The notes beneath the pieces are model-generated. The model ran no database searches, was not told the DNA's origin, and was given only the letters and a program-made list of their open reading frames with translations. This document shows, piece after piece, positions 52,080-63,100 of a DNA stretch of 64,000 nucleotides; within the stretch, counting starts at the first letter, position 1; the number at the start of each line of letters is the position of its first letter. The stretch covers positions 248,001 through 312,000 of the forward strand of contig NZ_JABMEG010000001.1 in the NCBI RefSeq assembly GCF_013179735.1, given 5' to 3'. Both the position numbers and the translations under genes were made by a program. Source of the stretch: Permianibacter fluminis. Its GTDB lineage: Bacteria; Pseudomonadota; Gammaproteobacteria; Enterobacterales; Permianibacteraceae.

Positions 52080-52568
52080 TTATAAAGACTCATCACCAGA
52101 ATCATCAGTCTTGACGGGACGACGATGTTTCTTCAGGCGAACGTAGATGGTCCGGTGCACGCGTGCCACCACCGTGCCGGCAGCATCGGTGATGTCGATG
52201 TGAAATTCCGGCAAATGCTTGTCGCCATCGCGGGTCGCCGAGCGAATTTCATCCAATTGGCCGTCGCTGAGCCGGAAGTGCGCGGTCACCGGGCCATTGG
52301 CGGCGGTCAGGTAATCGATGCTGGCGGTCTTGTCCCATACCCAGTAATCCTTGCCGAGGTTGTGCAGCAACATCAGCATGTAAAACGGGTCGGTCATCGC
52401 GTACAGCGAACCACCGAAGTGGGTGCCGACGTAATTGCGCTTCAGCCGGCCAGCGTTCAGCACCACCTCGACGTGGCGGTAGTCCTTGCTGACATGGCGA
52501 ACCCTGATCCCGGCGCCACGAAACGGCGACCAGACATTCAGCATCAAACGGAAAAACCAGGCAGGCAA
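52080..52568 (-). CDS. DUF4442 hotdog-fold protein
   Basis: The product is about 162 residues from the TTG at 52568, which has AAGGAG 7 nt upstream. The frame extends to 52718 without a better start. WSPFRGAGIRVRHVSKDYRHVEVVL, NYVGTHFGGSLYAMTDPFYMLML and VTAHFRLSDGQLDEI form the thioesterase-like hotdog core of DUF4442. It is probably an acyl-CoA or acyl-ACP thioesterase or binding protein. The substrate is unknown. Confidence 0.82.
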   Translation of the reverse strand: MPAWFFRLMLNVWSPFRGAGIRVRHVSKDYRHVEVVLNAGRLKRNYVGTHFGGSLYAMTDPFYMLMLLHNLGKDYWVWDKTASIDYLTAANGPVTAHFRLSDGQLDEIRSATRDGDKHLPEFHIDITDAAGTVVARVHRTIYVRLKKHRRPVKTDDSGDESL

Positions 52569-52759
52569 CGCAGTTCTCCTTGGCAAGGTTGCTGTTGCGG
52601 GCGTCCAAGAAAGGACATAATTTGTAACCAGGCCGCCGGGAATGGCGGCAACGGTTCGCGCAAGCTTATCACTACGGCCGGCAACTGCTCCGATCAGATG
52701 CGGTAGCTGCCGCGGCAAGACCGGCTCGCGCCGTACCTGAACCCTCGAGAGACGCCCGC

Positions 52760-53491
52760 ATGCAAACGGAAGAGACCCCCAAAATCCTCGTAGTCGATGA
52801 TGACCTGCGCCTGCGCAGCCTGCTTGAGCGCTACCTGCGCGAGCAAGGCTATCAAGCCCGCGCGGTCGGCGATGCCGAGCAGATGGACAAGCAGATGCAG
52901 CGGGAGAACTACCACCTGATGGTGCTGGATCTGATGCTGCCCGGCGAAGACGGCCTCAGCATCTGCAAGCGCCTGCGCGGCGCCGGCAACAAGATGCCGA
53001 TCATCATGCTGACTGCCAAAGGCGACGAGGTCGATCGCATCGTCGGGCTCGAACTCGGCGCCGACGACTACCTCGCCAAGCCATTCAATCCGCGCGAACT
53101 GCTGGCCCGCATCAAGGCGGTGCTACGCCGGCAGGCCAAAGAAGTGCCGGGCGCACCAAGCACCGAAGAAGTGACCGTCAGCTTTGGCGATTTCGCACTC
53201 AATTTGGGCACCCGCGAGCTGCTCCGGCACGGCGAACCGATGGCGCTGACCAGCGGCGAATTTGCGGTGCTGAAAGCACTGGTGCAACACGCCCGACAAC
53301 CGCTGTCACGCGACAAGCTGATGAACCTCGCCCGCGGTCGCGATTACTCGGCGCTGGAGCGCTCGATTGACGTGCAAGTGTCGCGCTTGCGCCGCTTAAT
53401 CGAAGTCGACCCGCAGCGGCCGCGCTATATCCAAACCGTCTGGGGCGTCGGTTATGTGTTTGTCCCGGATGGTGCCGGTGGCGGCAGCTAA
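52760..53491 (+). CDS. ompR: Osmoregulation response regulator OmpR
   Basis: The product is 243 residues. The receiver has Asp57 in MVLDLMLPGEDG and the KP motif (ADDYLAKPFNPRELLARI). The winged-helix DNA-binding domain reads LTSGEFAVLKALVQHARQPLSRDKLM...ERSIDVQVSRLRRLIE...YIQTVWGVGYVFV, typical of OmpR. In most gammaproteobacteria ompR and envZ overlap. Here 210 bp of repeat sequence separate them. Confidence 0.94.
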   Translation: MQTEETPKILVVDDDLRLRSLLERYLREQGYQARAVGDAEQMDKQMQRENYHLMVLDLMLPGEDGLSICKRLRGAGNKMPIIMLTAKGDEVDRIVGLELGADDYLAKPFNPRELLARIKAVLRRQAKEVPGAPSTEEVTVSFGDFALNLGTRELLRHGEPMALTSGEFAVLKALVQHARQPLSRDKLMNLARGRDYSALERSIDVQVSRLRRLIEVDPQRPRYIQTVWGVGYVFVPDGAGGGS

Positions 53492-53496
53492 ACGGA

Positions 53497-53682
53497 TTCC
53501 CCTCTCCCACCGGGAGAGGGGCAGGGGTGAGGGCAGTGAGCATTGCAGTTTTCTTCGCCGCTTTTGCAGCTTTGCTGAGCGGCCTGTGTAAAACCGCTTG
53601 CACGAAGCCTTTTGCCACACTGACTCGCGTTTGCCAGCCCCCTCATCCCTAACCTTCTCCCCGAGGGAGAAGGAGAAAAGCT
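53497..53682. mobile_element. MITE-like element with inverted ends between ompR and envZ
   Basis: The left end reads CCCCTCTCCCACCGGGAGAG and continues with GGCAGGGGTGAGGG. The right end (53634-53682) is its imperfect reverse complement: CCCTCATCCCTAACCTTCTC, then CCCGAGGGAGAAGG. Both ends are themselves hairpins. No protein is encoded. It resembles small dispersed elements known from many gammaproteobacteria. Confidence 0.6.
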
Positions 53683-53701
53683 AAGAGAACTCATCGCGTC
53701 C

Positions 53702-54991
53702 ATGCGACTACTTCCCAAAAGCACCTTCGGGCGCATTGCGCTATTGATCGGCGGCCTGCTGCTGATCAACCAGTTCATCTCGTATTACTCGGTATCGATT
53801 TACATCGTTCAGCCCTTTGTCCGCCAAGTGATGCATCTTGTGGCCATGCAGGTGAAGGTGCACGCCATCGGCGATACCACGCCGCTGTCACCGGAACTGG
53901 CCGAGCGCTACAAGCAAGCCACCCATATCGAAACGCTCAATACCGTCGCTGCCAATGCCCGTGGACTTGGCAATGCCGTGCTGTACAAATCGCTGACCGA
54001 CGAATTGAACCGGCAATTGAATGGCCCGATTCCGAGTGAAGTGCGCATCGAAGAAAGCGACGGACTCTGGCTCTGGGTGCGCTCGCCGTACAAGGAAGAT
54101 GTCTGGCTGCGCTTGCCGATGCCGCTGTTTGATTCGGTGTATCCGCCGCCGCTGGTGATTTATCTGTCGGTGATTTCGCTGTTGTCCTTGCTCGGTGGCT
54201 GGGTGTTTGCCCGGCAGATCTCGCGGCCACTGCGGCGACTGGAATTTGCCGCCCGCGAACTCGGCCGTGGCGACGCGCCCGGCGCATTGAAAGAAACCGG
54301 CACCCAGGAATTGATCGCGGTGACGCGGGCGTTCAACCAGATGGCGCGCGACATTCATCAGCTCGAACAAGACCGCACCATGCTGCTGGCCGGCATCTCG
54401 CACGATCTGCGCACCCCGCTGACCCGGATTCGGTTGTCCAGCGAATTTCTGCCGGATGAATACGAAGATTTGCGCGAAGGCATCGTTCGCGACACCGAAG
54501 ACATGGACGAGATCATCGCGCAGTTCATTTCGTTCGTCCGCGATGGCCGCGACGAGCGCTCCGAGCCCGGCGATCTGAACGCACTAGCGCGCATGGCCGG
54601 TGAAGCCGCGACCGTCAACGAAGGCGATGTCCGGTTCGATCTCGGCGACATTCCACCGGTGCCGTTCAAAGCACTGGCAATGAAACGGCTGGTCCGCAAC
54701 CTGATCGAAAACGCCCTGCGCTATGCCGGCCCGCCGGTCACCATCCGCACCCGCATCGAAGAAACCTTTGTCGTGCTGTCGGTAATGGATCAAGGCCCCG
54801 GCATCAACGAAGGCGATATCCCACGGCTGTTCCAACCGTTCACCCGCGGCGACTCGGCGCGCGGTGGCCGCGGCACCGGTCTTGGCCTTGCCATCGTCAA
54901 ACGCATCGCCGAAATGCACAAAGCGCGCATCTCACTGCACAACCGGCCGGAAGGCGGCTTGGAAGCACGCTTGCGCATTCCATTTGTTTGA
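53702..54991 (+). CDS. envZ: Osmosensor histidine kinase EnvZ
   Basis: The product is 429 residues. Two membrane helices (IALLIGGLLLINQFISYYSV and LVIYLSVISLLSLLGGWVF) flank a periplasmic domain of about 120 residues. A HAMP region follows, then HisKA with GISHDLRTPLTRIRL (His234), and HATPase motifs LVRNLIENALRYAG, DQGPGI and GGRGTGLGLAIVKRI. The match to EnvZ is good in both length and motifs. It should phosphorylate the OmpR encoded upstream. Confidence 0.93.
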   Translation: MRLLPKSTFGRIALLIGGLLLINQFISYYSVSIYIVQPFVRQVMHLVAMQVKVHAIGDTTPLSPELAERYKQATHIETLNTVAANARGLGNAVLYKSLTDELNRQLNGPIPSEVRIEESDGLWLWVRSPYKEDVWLRLPMPLFDSVYPPPLVIYLSVISLLSLLGGWVFARQISRPLRRLEFAARELGRGDAPGALKETGTQELIAVTRAFNQMARDIHQLEQDRTMLLAGISHDLRTPLTRIRLSSEFLPDEYEDLREGIVRDTEDMDEIIAQFISFVRDGRDERSEPGDLNALARMAGEAATVNEGDVRFDLGDIPPVPFKALAMKRLVRNLIENALRYAGPPVTIRTRIEETFVVLSVMDQGPGINEGDIPRLFQPFTRGDSARGGRGTGLGLAIVKRIAEMHKARISLHNRPEGGLEARLRIPFV

Positions 54992-55086
54992 TATCGCACC
55001 GTCGTCAGGTCAGTACTGGTCGTTCTGGCAAACGCACCCGCATAAAGTGCACGAAGCACCACAATCGACGTTTCTGAATTGAATCG

Positions 55087-55123
55087 AAAAAGAAAAGGGC
55101 AGCGTAAGCTGCCCTTTTCTTTT
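55087..55123 (+). terminator. Bidirectional Rho-independent terminator
   Basis: AAAAGGGCAGC / GCTGCCCTTTT stem with a GTAA loop, extended by AAAAAG and CTTTT. It lies between the convergent envZ and 55132-55599 genes and can serve both. Confidence 0.92.
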
Positions 55124-55131
55124 CCAAATAC

Positions 55132-55599
55132 TCAATAGCCACTATTACTCTTCGGTGCCCGACTCGGACTGCGATAACCATCCGACTTGCCATCACCGGC
55201 GGTGCGATTGGCTGACGCGGTCGCCCCGACCACCGTAACGCCACCACCCTTTGCTGCCGGTGCTGAGCGTGCGGCTTGTGCTTGCGCCAAGGTGTCGGCG
55301 CGGACTTTCTGGCCACTCGCGAGCGTTGCCGCGGTCCGCTCATCGCGATACAGATGCACGACATCGTCATGCGCACCGCAGGGCCGTTGCTGAAAGCTGG
55401 ATACCCCGTTGTGTTGGCAGTGGTAGATCACCGAGGTGGCGGCGCTGACCGGTTGCGCACCACTGCTGCATGGCGTGTTCGACACCACCAGAATACCGCC
55501 GACCTGACACTGCCAGGATTGCTGCACCGGCAGCTCGGCCGAAGCGGTAGCAGGCCCAAAAAGAGCAGCAAGCACTATCAGCAACGCAAAGCGATACAT
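55132..55599 (-). CDS. Small Cys-containing exported protein
   Basis: The product is 155 residues from the ATG at 55599, with GGGAG 8 nt upstream. A signal peptide (FALLIVLAALFGPATASA) is followed by a domain with four cysteines (WQCQVGG, NTPCSSG, YHCQHNG, QRPCGAH). This is a duplicated Cys-X(12-15)-Cys pattern reminiscent of DUF4124-type periplasmic proteins. The C-terminus is Ala/Gly/Ser-rich and basic, probably disordered. The role is unknown. Confidence 0.65.
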   Translation of the reverse strand: MYRFALLIVLAALFGPATASAELPVQQSWQCQVGGILVVSNTPCSSGAQPVSAATSVIYHCQHNGVSSFQQRPCGAHDDVVHLYRDERTAATLASGQKVRADTLAQAQAARSAPAAKGGGVTVVGATASANRTAGDGKSDGYRSPSRAPKSNSGY

Positions 55600-55900
55600 G
55601 GCAAACACTCCCTCTCACTCGTCCGTCGGACGAATTCCCTTCAAGGAGTGTACGGCGACCCGCCGGCGGCCAACGCATCAACTAGTTATCAGGAGCAAAT
55701 CGTTGACCACCTCTCGACCTAATGGTCGCCGCCGGAGTACGCGGTTTGGCAAGGATAGCCATTTGCACACCAAACAATGAAGGCCGATCAATGGGCGAGC
55801 TCGAGGCAATGCCAGATTGCTAATCTCTGCTCGCCTTTTTTGAATAGTCGAGCCGAGCAGCACGACTTGCAATTGCGCAGCTTGTGACTGCGTCCGATCT
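55600..55900. other. Intergenic region of about 300 bp, nothing recognised
   Basis: It contains the upstream region of the Cys-containing protein gene and a short GTCCG-TC-CGGAC palindrome near 55622. No gene, promoter or repeat family could be supported. Confidence 0.4.
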
Positions 55901-56278
55901 TTACGGCTGCGCCAGCCAGATCCGATCTAACTTCATGTAGCCGCTAACCGTTCCCCGCATCTGTATAGTGATCGGGCGGCCTGTAGCTTGGGCACTGAGC
56001 GCGGTGGAATAAAAGAGATGGGCAAAATCGGCATTGTCCGACACAAGAAACGCAGCGGCGTCACCATTGCTGACAGTTATACCAACTTGCGCAGCGGCGG
56101 TGGTAACAGAGCCGGTATCAAAGGAAATCAAGATAAGATTGGCAGAATTGATATAAATCGACTTTACCTTACCGGTATAGCTGCAATAGGGGCCACTGCC
56201 AGTCGTAGCACAGGTTGGCTGATCGGCCATTACTCGTCCTGCAAACAAACTCAACAGTACAATTAGCAAATACTTCAT
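55901..56278 (-). CDS. Small exported protein of unknown function
   Basis: The product is 125 residues from the ATG at 56278, with GGGGGA upstream. A signal peptide (YLLIVLLSLFAGRVMA) precedes a compact beta-rich domain with two cysteines (PTCATT...PYCSYTG). Its pattern, GKVKSIYINSANLILISFD...GRPITIQMRGTVSGYMKLDRIWL, suggests an OB-like barrel. No named family is recognised. GC is lower than in the core genes. Confidence 0.6.
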   Translation of the reverse strand: MKYLLIVLLSLFAGRVMADQPTCATTGSGPYCSYTGKVKSIYINSANLILISFDTGSVTTAAAQVGITVSNGDAAAFLVSDNADFAHLFYSTALSAQATGRPITIQMRGTVSGYMKLDRIWLAQP

Positions 56279-56737
56279 AAATCCCCCACTGTATTTCGAA
56301 ACCAAAATATGGTCGCAACCGCGCTTTGACACAGCGAGCCCCCATCAAGAAGGCTTACCAAATCCTCTTTTCCCAGAGCAGGGAAGCAATCTATGCGTAA
56401 GATTACGCTGCGCTACTCGTTCCTACACGAGCTACTGCTATCCTGTATTTGTCGCAGAAGGTCGGGGCGCACCCCAAGCCCTGAGTTCCTTACACGCAAC
56501 TCAGGTCAATTAGTCAGAGTCAAATGGCTCTGTCCCTTATCGCCGTAAGTACTTGTGTGAACGCATAAATCGATTCTGACCCCAATTACTGACCGTGCAA
56601 CACACGCTCTGTCCCGTTCGTCCAGTTACACTTCGTTAGCTGTAAATTTGAGGGCCCTGACCCCTTAAATCCGTTTTGAAATCCGTATTGCATTCATCCC
56701 CTGGATTACGCTCCGCCAATCGAAGCTACTGGGCCTA
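56279..56737. other. Low-GC intergenic region with repeat remnants
   Basis: 459 bp without a supported gene. It contains two copies of a CTGACCCC motif (56575-56583 and 56655-56663) together with GTCAGAGTCAAATGGCTCTG (56512-56531). Such motifs are often found beside REP-associated transposases and related scars. The region looks like the debris of past insertions next to the RHS locus. Confidence 0.4.
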
Positions 56738-57118
56738 TCAATTGCATTTATTTTCCACGCCCTCTTTGGATAGATATGCTTTGCTATTAACAAATACAAC
56801 ATCGTCGCTATTTGACCAGACATTCATTTTACGATGCACATAACAGATGCCGGCTAGACGCTTTACATCCACATCATCCAGATCGAATTTCATCGCACTC
56901 AACTGATTTATGACAAAAAATGCATGATACAGGAGTGGCTGAGCGGAACTCTTGAAACTTGACTCGTCTTTTTCTAAAAGCGCTAGGACATCTGCGGAAT
57001 GCTCAATATCGACAAGCATCATCTTTGCAATAGCAACGCTGGCTCGTTTTTCCTGAAACAGCCAAACAGATACCCCTGTCGTAAAGAGCAATACCACAAC
57101 AATCAACGCACGGAACAT
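56738..57118 (-). CDS. Membrane-anchored small protein, candidate immunity protein
   Basis: The product is 126 residues. One N-terminal helix (LIVVVLLFTTGVSVWLF) and a helical, acidic C-terminal part (VDIEHSADVLALLEKDESSF..., DLDDVDVKRLAGICYVHRK) are seen. The ribosome-binding site (AGGA) overlaps the stop codon of the giant RHS gene, so translation is probably coupled. Its size, position, acidity and lack of homologues known to me fit an immunity protein to a toxic RHS tip. This is inference from context. Confidence 0.55.
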   Translation of the reverse strand: MFRALIVVVLLFTTGVSVWLFQEKRASVAIAKMMLVDIEHSADVLALLEKDESSFKSSAQPLLYHAFFVINQLSAMKFDLDDVDVKRLAGICYVHRKMNVWSNSDDVVFVNSKAYLSKEGVENKCN

Positions 57119-57126
57119 AGTTTTTC

Positions 57127-60100
57127 CTACTGCATAAATGGGTTATCGCCATCAAAGCCTTGGGCTGACCTGCCATGCAGGTACCCATGGCCAAATTCAC
57201 TCTCGAAGCCACGCTCATTTACATACTGTGTGCCCTGCGTAATGATCTTCAGCAGCTCCCGTTGAGCATCAACTGATCCAACCAACTCGGTCATACCGTT
57301 GCCGTCGAAATATAAACCCAGCAATGGGCCGACCACCGGAATGGAATCTGCAACAAAACCCTCCGCCGGATTGCTGTGTAAGCCATTTACAATATTGCTA
57401 TATCTCTGCTGCGCGGACTCTCTGGCACCGGACTCGAACGTTGTCCAAAAGTGTTCAATCCAATCATCTGGCACCATCCCCTCATCCCAAAAATCGGCAC
57501 TGTATTTAGCGAGAAACTCTCTAAACATATCAGCTTCCTGATTGTATCCCTTGGCTTCCATTGTCATTAGGGCATATTTGAGCTCGTCCGCCATTGTTCG
57601 GTGCTCTTCATGATTGAAATTCCATGCAAAAGCTGCACTAACGGCTCCATTTGCGAACTTCCCACCAGTTAGCTCAGATGCAGTGCCACCAATTACTGCC
57701 GCCACTGTGGTACGGGCGGCACGATAACCTAGACCATTACCGCCCAAACCCCATTCGATAAGCGGTGCTGAAGCTTCAGTTACCCCCGCGCTCGCAAACC
57801 CGTCACCGAACTTGCCACCCTGGACGTAGGACATAACACCACCTGCCATACCGTGAGCGCCAACCTTAGCAAGATAGCCCGTCCAACTTAAGTTTCCACC
57901 AAAAGCACCTTTACCAGCGGCATCAGCTCGCCACCAACTGCTACCGTATTTTCCACCACTGAATGCATCACCAATTGCATTAAACATCTGCGCTGAGATG
58001 TAAGCAGTTATCCCGGCTTCGACACCCGCAAACATCGCGTCGCCCCGACTTGCACCATGGGCGCGAGCATTGTCATAAGTGCCACGGCCATAGCAGACAT
58101 AATAGGCAGGGCCACACATGAACGAAGCCACGCTGACAAACATCTGTGAGTGTTCGGGGCTCCAATTTCGCATCATTGCGCGGACTGGATTTCGTAGCCA
58201 CTCACTCATGAACCCAGTGGGATCGGTGCCATTGAGTGGGTTATTCAGCAGGTAGCTGTAGCGGTTCAAACTCTGCGAACTTTTTGGCGCCTGAATATAG
58301 GGATCTGCTTGCAGGAAGCGACCCAGTTTGGGGTCATACATGCGGCCGTTCATGTGAATCAGGCCCAGCTCGTCCACCATCTCATGACCGGTGTAGCCAT
58401 GGAACGTTTTGGCGTCGCTACGGGGGCTCATCAAGCGCATGCCGGACAACAGGGAGCTACTGAAGTCTCCGGCCCGTATCGACCAGCTGCTTGCCTGGCG
58501 CTGATTGCCAAACGCATCGAACGAGAAGGATTGCACCGTATTGGTATTGCCAGTGCAGTCCAGGATCACATCGGTAGACCCCAGATGGTCCTTGAGGATA
58601 TAGCTCGGGTTGCCGTTAGTTACGATGCCATTGGGAATCGCTCTTCTGTATTCCGTAGTGCCTGCCTTCTTGACGATTTCAACATTGCCAATAAAGTAGG
58701 TGGTCGTTACATCGCTACCGACGGTATCCGTTCGCTTGTAACGGGCGCCGCTTATAGCGTAGCTATAACGGGTAGTGTGCCCATTAGTGCCGGCAATCTC
58801 GGTCGGCAGGTCAAAGGTATTGGCATATGTCAGTGCGCGGCCATTGCCAGCAACTTGATTGCCGTTGGCATCGTAGCAATAACTTTTGCCAGCTGCGTTA
58901 CTGACCGCGTGGGGCCCGGGTTTGACATGCGCTGTCTGTGTGCAGCTACTTTCCTTGTTTTCATACGTATAGCTTCCGACCACGTCACTCTTGGTCTGAA
59001 TATTGCCCTCGCCGGCCGGGTCAAAAGTAAGTGTCATCAGCTTGCTGGCGTCAGTACCGCCGTCGCGGGCGTCGGCAGAGAACAGGCGATTCATGACATC
59101 GTAGTCAAACACCTCTGTCAGGTTTTTCCCTAACGAGGTGTCGGTACGACGCTTCAGATTGCCAAGTCCATCCCACTGGTAATACAGATTCTGGATGGAG
59201 CTACCGCTACGTTTGGTTTCGATACGTTCCAGCAAGCCCGTGTCGGCATAATAGCTGCGCTTGATACGGGCGCCGTTGCCTAGCGTCTCCTGGGTAACAT
59301 TGCCCTTAGCGTCCATCTCTTCAATACGCTGGAAGACAATGCTACTGTTGTCGGCATCCTGCACTTCGTAAACATACCCTGACATGTTCCGGACATAGCG
59401 CAGCCCTTTATTGGTAAGGTCGCGTTGCACGGCAACTCGGCCAATAGAGTCGTACTCCGTGCGCTCGCTATAGTCAACGCCATCGATACGCGTTGTCACA
59501 ACTCCTGGACGACCCAGCGCATCCGGCGTGTAAGTCCGGGAGAAGCCAGCCACCGAGTCCAGCTCCGACAAGAGCTGGCCCGCAAGTGAGCTTTGACTGT
59601 CGGTATTGTTATAAACCCATACGTGATTGAGCAGCAGCGCCCCTGTATTGCTCTTGTCGATGCGACTCACGGACCGACCGAGGGCGTCATACTTCGTTTC
59701 ACTGGTGTAGCCACGGGGGTCGGTCTGTTTGGTCAACTCACCTAGCGCGTTGTATTCGTAGCGCCAGCCGGTTTCGCCTCGGATGCCGGGGCTTTTATCG
59801 GCGTCCCACATGTAGGTTTTGCGGCCTAGACGGTCGTAGTCCAAATCGCTCTGTAGACCATTGTTCAGCCCAACTTTGTTGACGCGAGAAAGCGTATCAA
59901 GGCGACCGGCACCGTCGTAGCTGTAGTAGACAGTATTGCCAGCATTGTCCAAGACTGAATCCAACTCACCGAAGGCATTGTATTTTTCAACGCGAACCTG
60001 TCCCAGCTCATTTGTTTGGGTGACCAATAATTTGTCATAGACTTTACGATTGGTGGAGCCATTAGCGTGGCGGACCTCTGTTACCCGGCCCAGTAAGTCA

Positions 60101-63100
60101 TACGTCGTCTTTTCCCATTGCGTTGCGCTACCCAAATTGCTGAAGTACGGCCAACTGGTATGCACCAAGCGCCCAACAATGTTGTACTCGAACAGTGTAG
60201 TGATGAAACCATAGGCTGGCTCATTTATCGAGGACACCTGTTCTGCAACGATTCGCCCAAGCAAATCATAGTGCTTAATACCACGACCACCGCTTGCAGA
60301 GATCTCGTCTACTCGATATGCCGCGCCGTTTAAACAAGGTTCCGCATTGCTACAGCGAAGTACATTGTTCTCGCTCCAATTTCCGGTAGTGTCGCTGGTC
60401 CGCCATGCGCGTCCCATCGTGGTGTACTGAGTTGTCGTGACTATGCCAGTCGCACCTTTTACCCGGGTAGGAAGATAGGTTGCATCGCGAGCCAGAATTT
60501 CTTCTGTTATCTGGCCAAAATGATTCTTCTTACGTACTGGGAATCGTCCGCGAGCGTCAAATTCAACGGTAGCGCCACGCTCAATGAACGTCGGATTACT
60601 CGCATCTGCTGTGCCAGCACAATTACCTGTCGGTCGTGCCAGATGACAGCTCTGAGTTACCGATCGTGTTTTGTTGCCAAAGCTATCGTACTCGTAATAG
60701 GTGCGAAGGTACTCCCGTTCGTTACCGTTCGGCTCAACAATCTCCGCCTTCAGCAGGCGTCTCTTCGCACCATCTGAAACGCCATAATACTCATATGCCG
60801 AGCTACGACTTGGCATCGGAACTCCGTTGGTGTCGCTCGCCACGCCAGTCGCGGATAGTCGACCGAAGAACTTACTGTCTACCGTGCTGCCAAATTCGCT
60901 TGTGGAGAAAACTCGCCTTTTTCCTTGCAGATAGTCGGTCAGGACATCGTCGTTCTTTATCGTCCAATTGACTGCGCCATTCCCATAATCATCAGGATAG
61001 ACATGCGTGGCTGTAACGGAAATTAGACTGCCATTTAGATCTTTCGCTTCATCGACCTGCCAATCGGCATAGACAATTGTTCCACCAAGCGCAGCTGGTC
61101 TTGTTGCATACGTATTTCTCGCAGACGATATCTCAACACCATTATTCTTTGTTCTCTTTGTTGTTTTTGGCATCCCCGTCAGCGGAAATACCTGCTCGTA
61201 CTCAGTGGTAGTTGTCACATAGGACGACAAATCCTGCGTCGTAACGGACTCAAAGCCAAGAGTGCCTCGCCCACCAGCTTGTGCTCGTAACCTCCCATAT
61301 TTGTAGCTAACTTTTGCAACCTGAGAAATCATTCCTGCGCCTGGGTTTCCATAGGTTAGAATCCGGTCACTCCAAACATTGGATACAACAAACATCGGCC
61401 CCGTCACATCAAAAAATGGCGATCCATTACCTTTTACCCAGCTGTTCGCTCCTTGGCCTCGAACATAGGAGCTCTCGAATGCCGGCAAACGAGAAAGCGG
61501 AGCATAACTAATCGATGTCACGGCATTAGTCCCGAGGGTCTCCACTTTGTTTATCACGTTGGCGGGCGCGTGACCACCCGCAAAAAGATGCATCTGGAGG
61601 TGATAGTAATCACCCTGACAATCCACCATGAGCAAATCGCTTCTTCCATCGCCGGTATAGTCGAAGACCATATTTTCACGGTCGTTCAAATCGCCATAGC
61701 TAGCAGACATTGCGACGGGGTCAGCGAATGTCCCATCAGCATTTTGGAATTTGACTTGATAATGCCCGGAATTTGGAAAAAGTATGTCAGTGAGCCCGTC
61801 TGCGTTCACGTCAACGAACTGCAGATGAAGAAGATTATTCAGCCCTGTAATTTCTTGGGCCGGTAAATACCCAGCACCCGTGCCGAGCTTTTGATAGACC
61901 TTCGTACTTGTGTATGCTCTGCCAACCACATCGGTTATGCCATCGCCATTGAGGTCGGGAAAATAGACATAGCCCCGATCCCCCGCGTGACTTTCTTCCG
62001 TGCCCATTTCATACCCAATCGAGTATTTTTCATCGTATATAAACGTGATGCTACCGTCCGGCAGCTTTCGCGATAAAAACGCAGCCTTTTGACTGATATA
62101 GAGATTTTCGCAAAACAGGGAGCAATTGGGGTCAACGTACCGAGGAAGATAGGGGCAAGTCCCCCCCAAAAGTCCTCTCATATGGACCGTTGCAATAATG
62201 TCGAGAGAGCCATCGCCATCAACATCAGCGGTCTGTAGGTATTTATTTGACATGCAAAGCATTTCATCCGGAGGCATGCCATCCAAGCCGCTCGGTGTTG
62301 TGAATTTTGGGATCGTAATCGTTTGCAGCGCGCCAAATTTATATGGGGTAGTTCCACCGATTACTCGCTGGAGAGGGGATAAGTGCAGAGCACTACCTAT
62401 CGAATTGACCTGCAAAAGGTCTGGCAATCCGTCACCGGTGAAATCTCCGAATACAACACCTTGCTTGTTGTATATGGTCACCCCAGTATCGATGCCGGTG
62501 GATGAAAAGGCACCGGTACTGGTTGCGGTCAATACTCGCCACTTACCACTTGGATAGATTACATCCTGATAGCCATCACCATTGAAATCAAACGGATACC
62601 AATTGCCATCATGTTCGATTGCATCATCAGCACGAATTGATGGTTGCCCGCCGTCAGGGTAATCCATCGTGTAATTACTACCATCCTTTCGGGTAATATA
62701 GGACTGCCAATAAAATCTATCGTGCTCAGTTTTTTCAGATAGCCAAGCAAAATCCAGCACGCCATCGCCATTCAGATCAATCGGCTTGCCACCTCGGTAG
62801 CGGCTGGATAGTGGAACAGCTGCCTGTGGATACGGCGAAAAATCAGGGTTGATTCGTAGCCAGGAAAACTTCATAGCGGGGAGGCAAGCGCTTTCTCTAC
62901 ACTCTTGGATGTACTCCAGCTGCGATACCGGCGCGGCATTTTGCGGCGCGTAATAGAGATCGTACCGACGAAATTGCTCGACCTCACCTCTGCTCTCGAC
63001 ATAGCTAAGCCGTTTCGCGACTTTAGTCACTGACCCGTAGCTGTACATCTCACGAGCATCATGACGAGCTTCGTAAATGAAGTTAATCCTGCCTGGCGCA

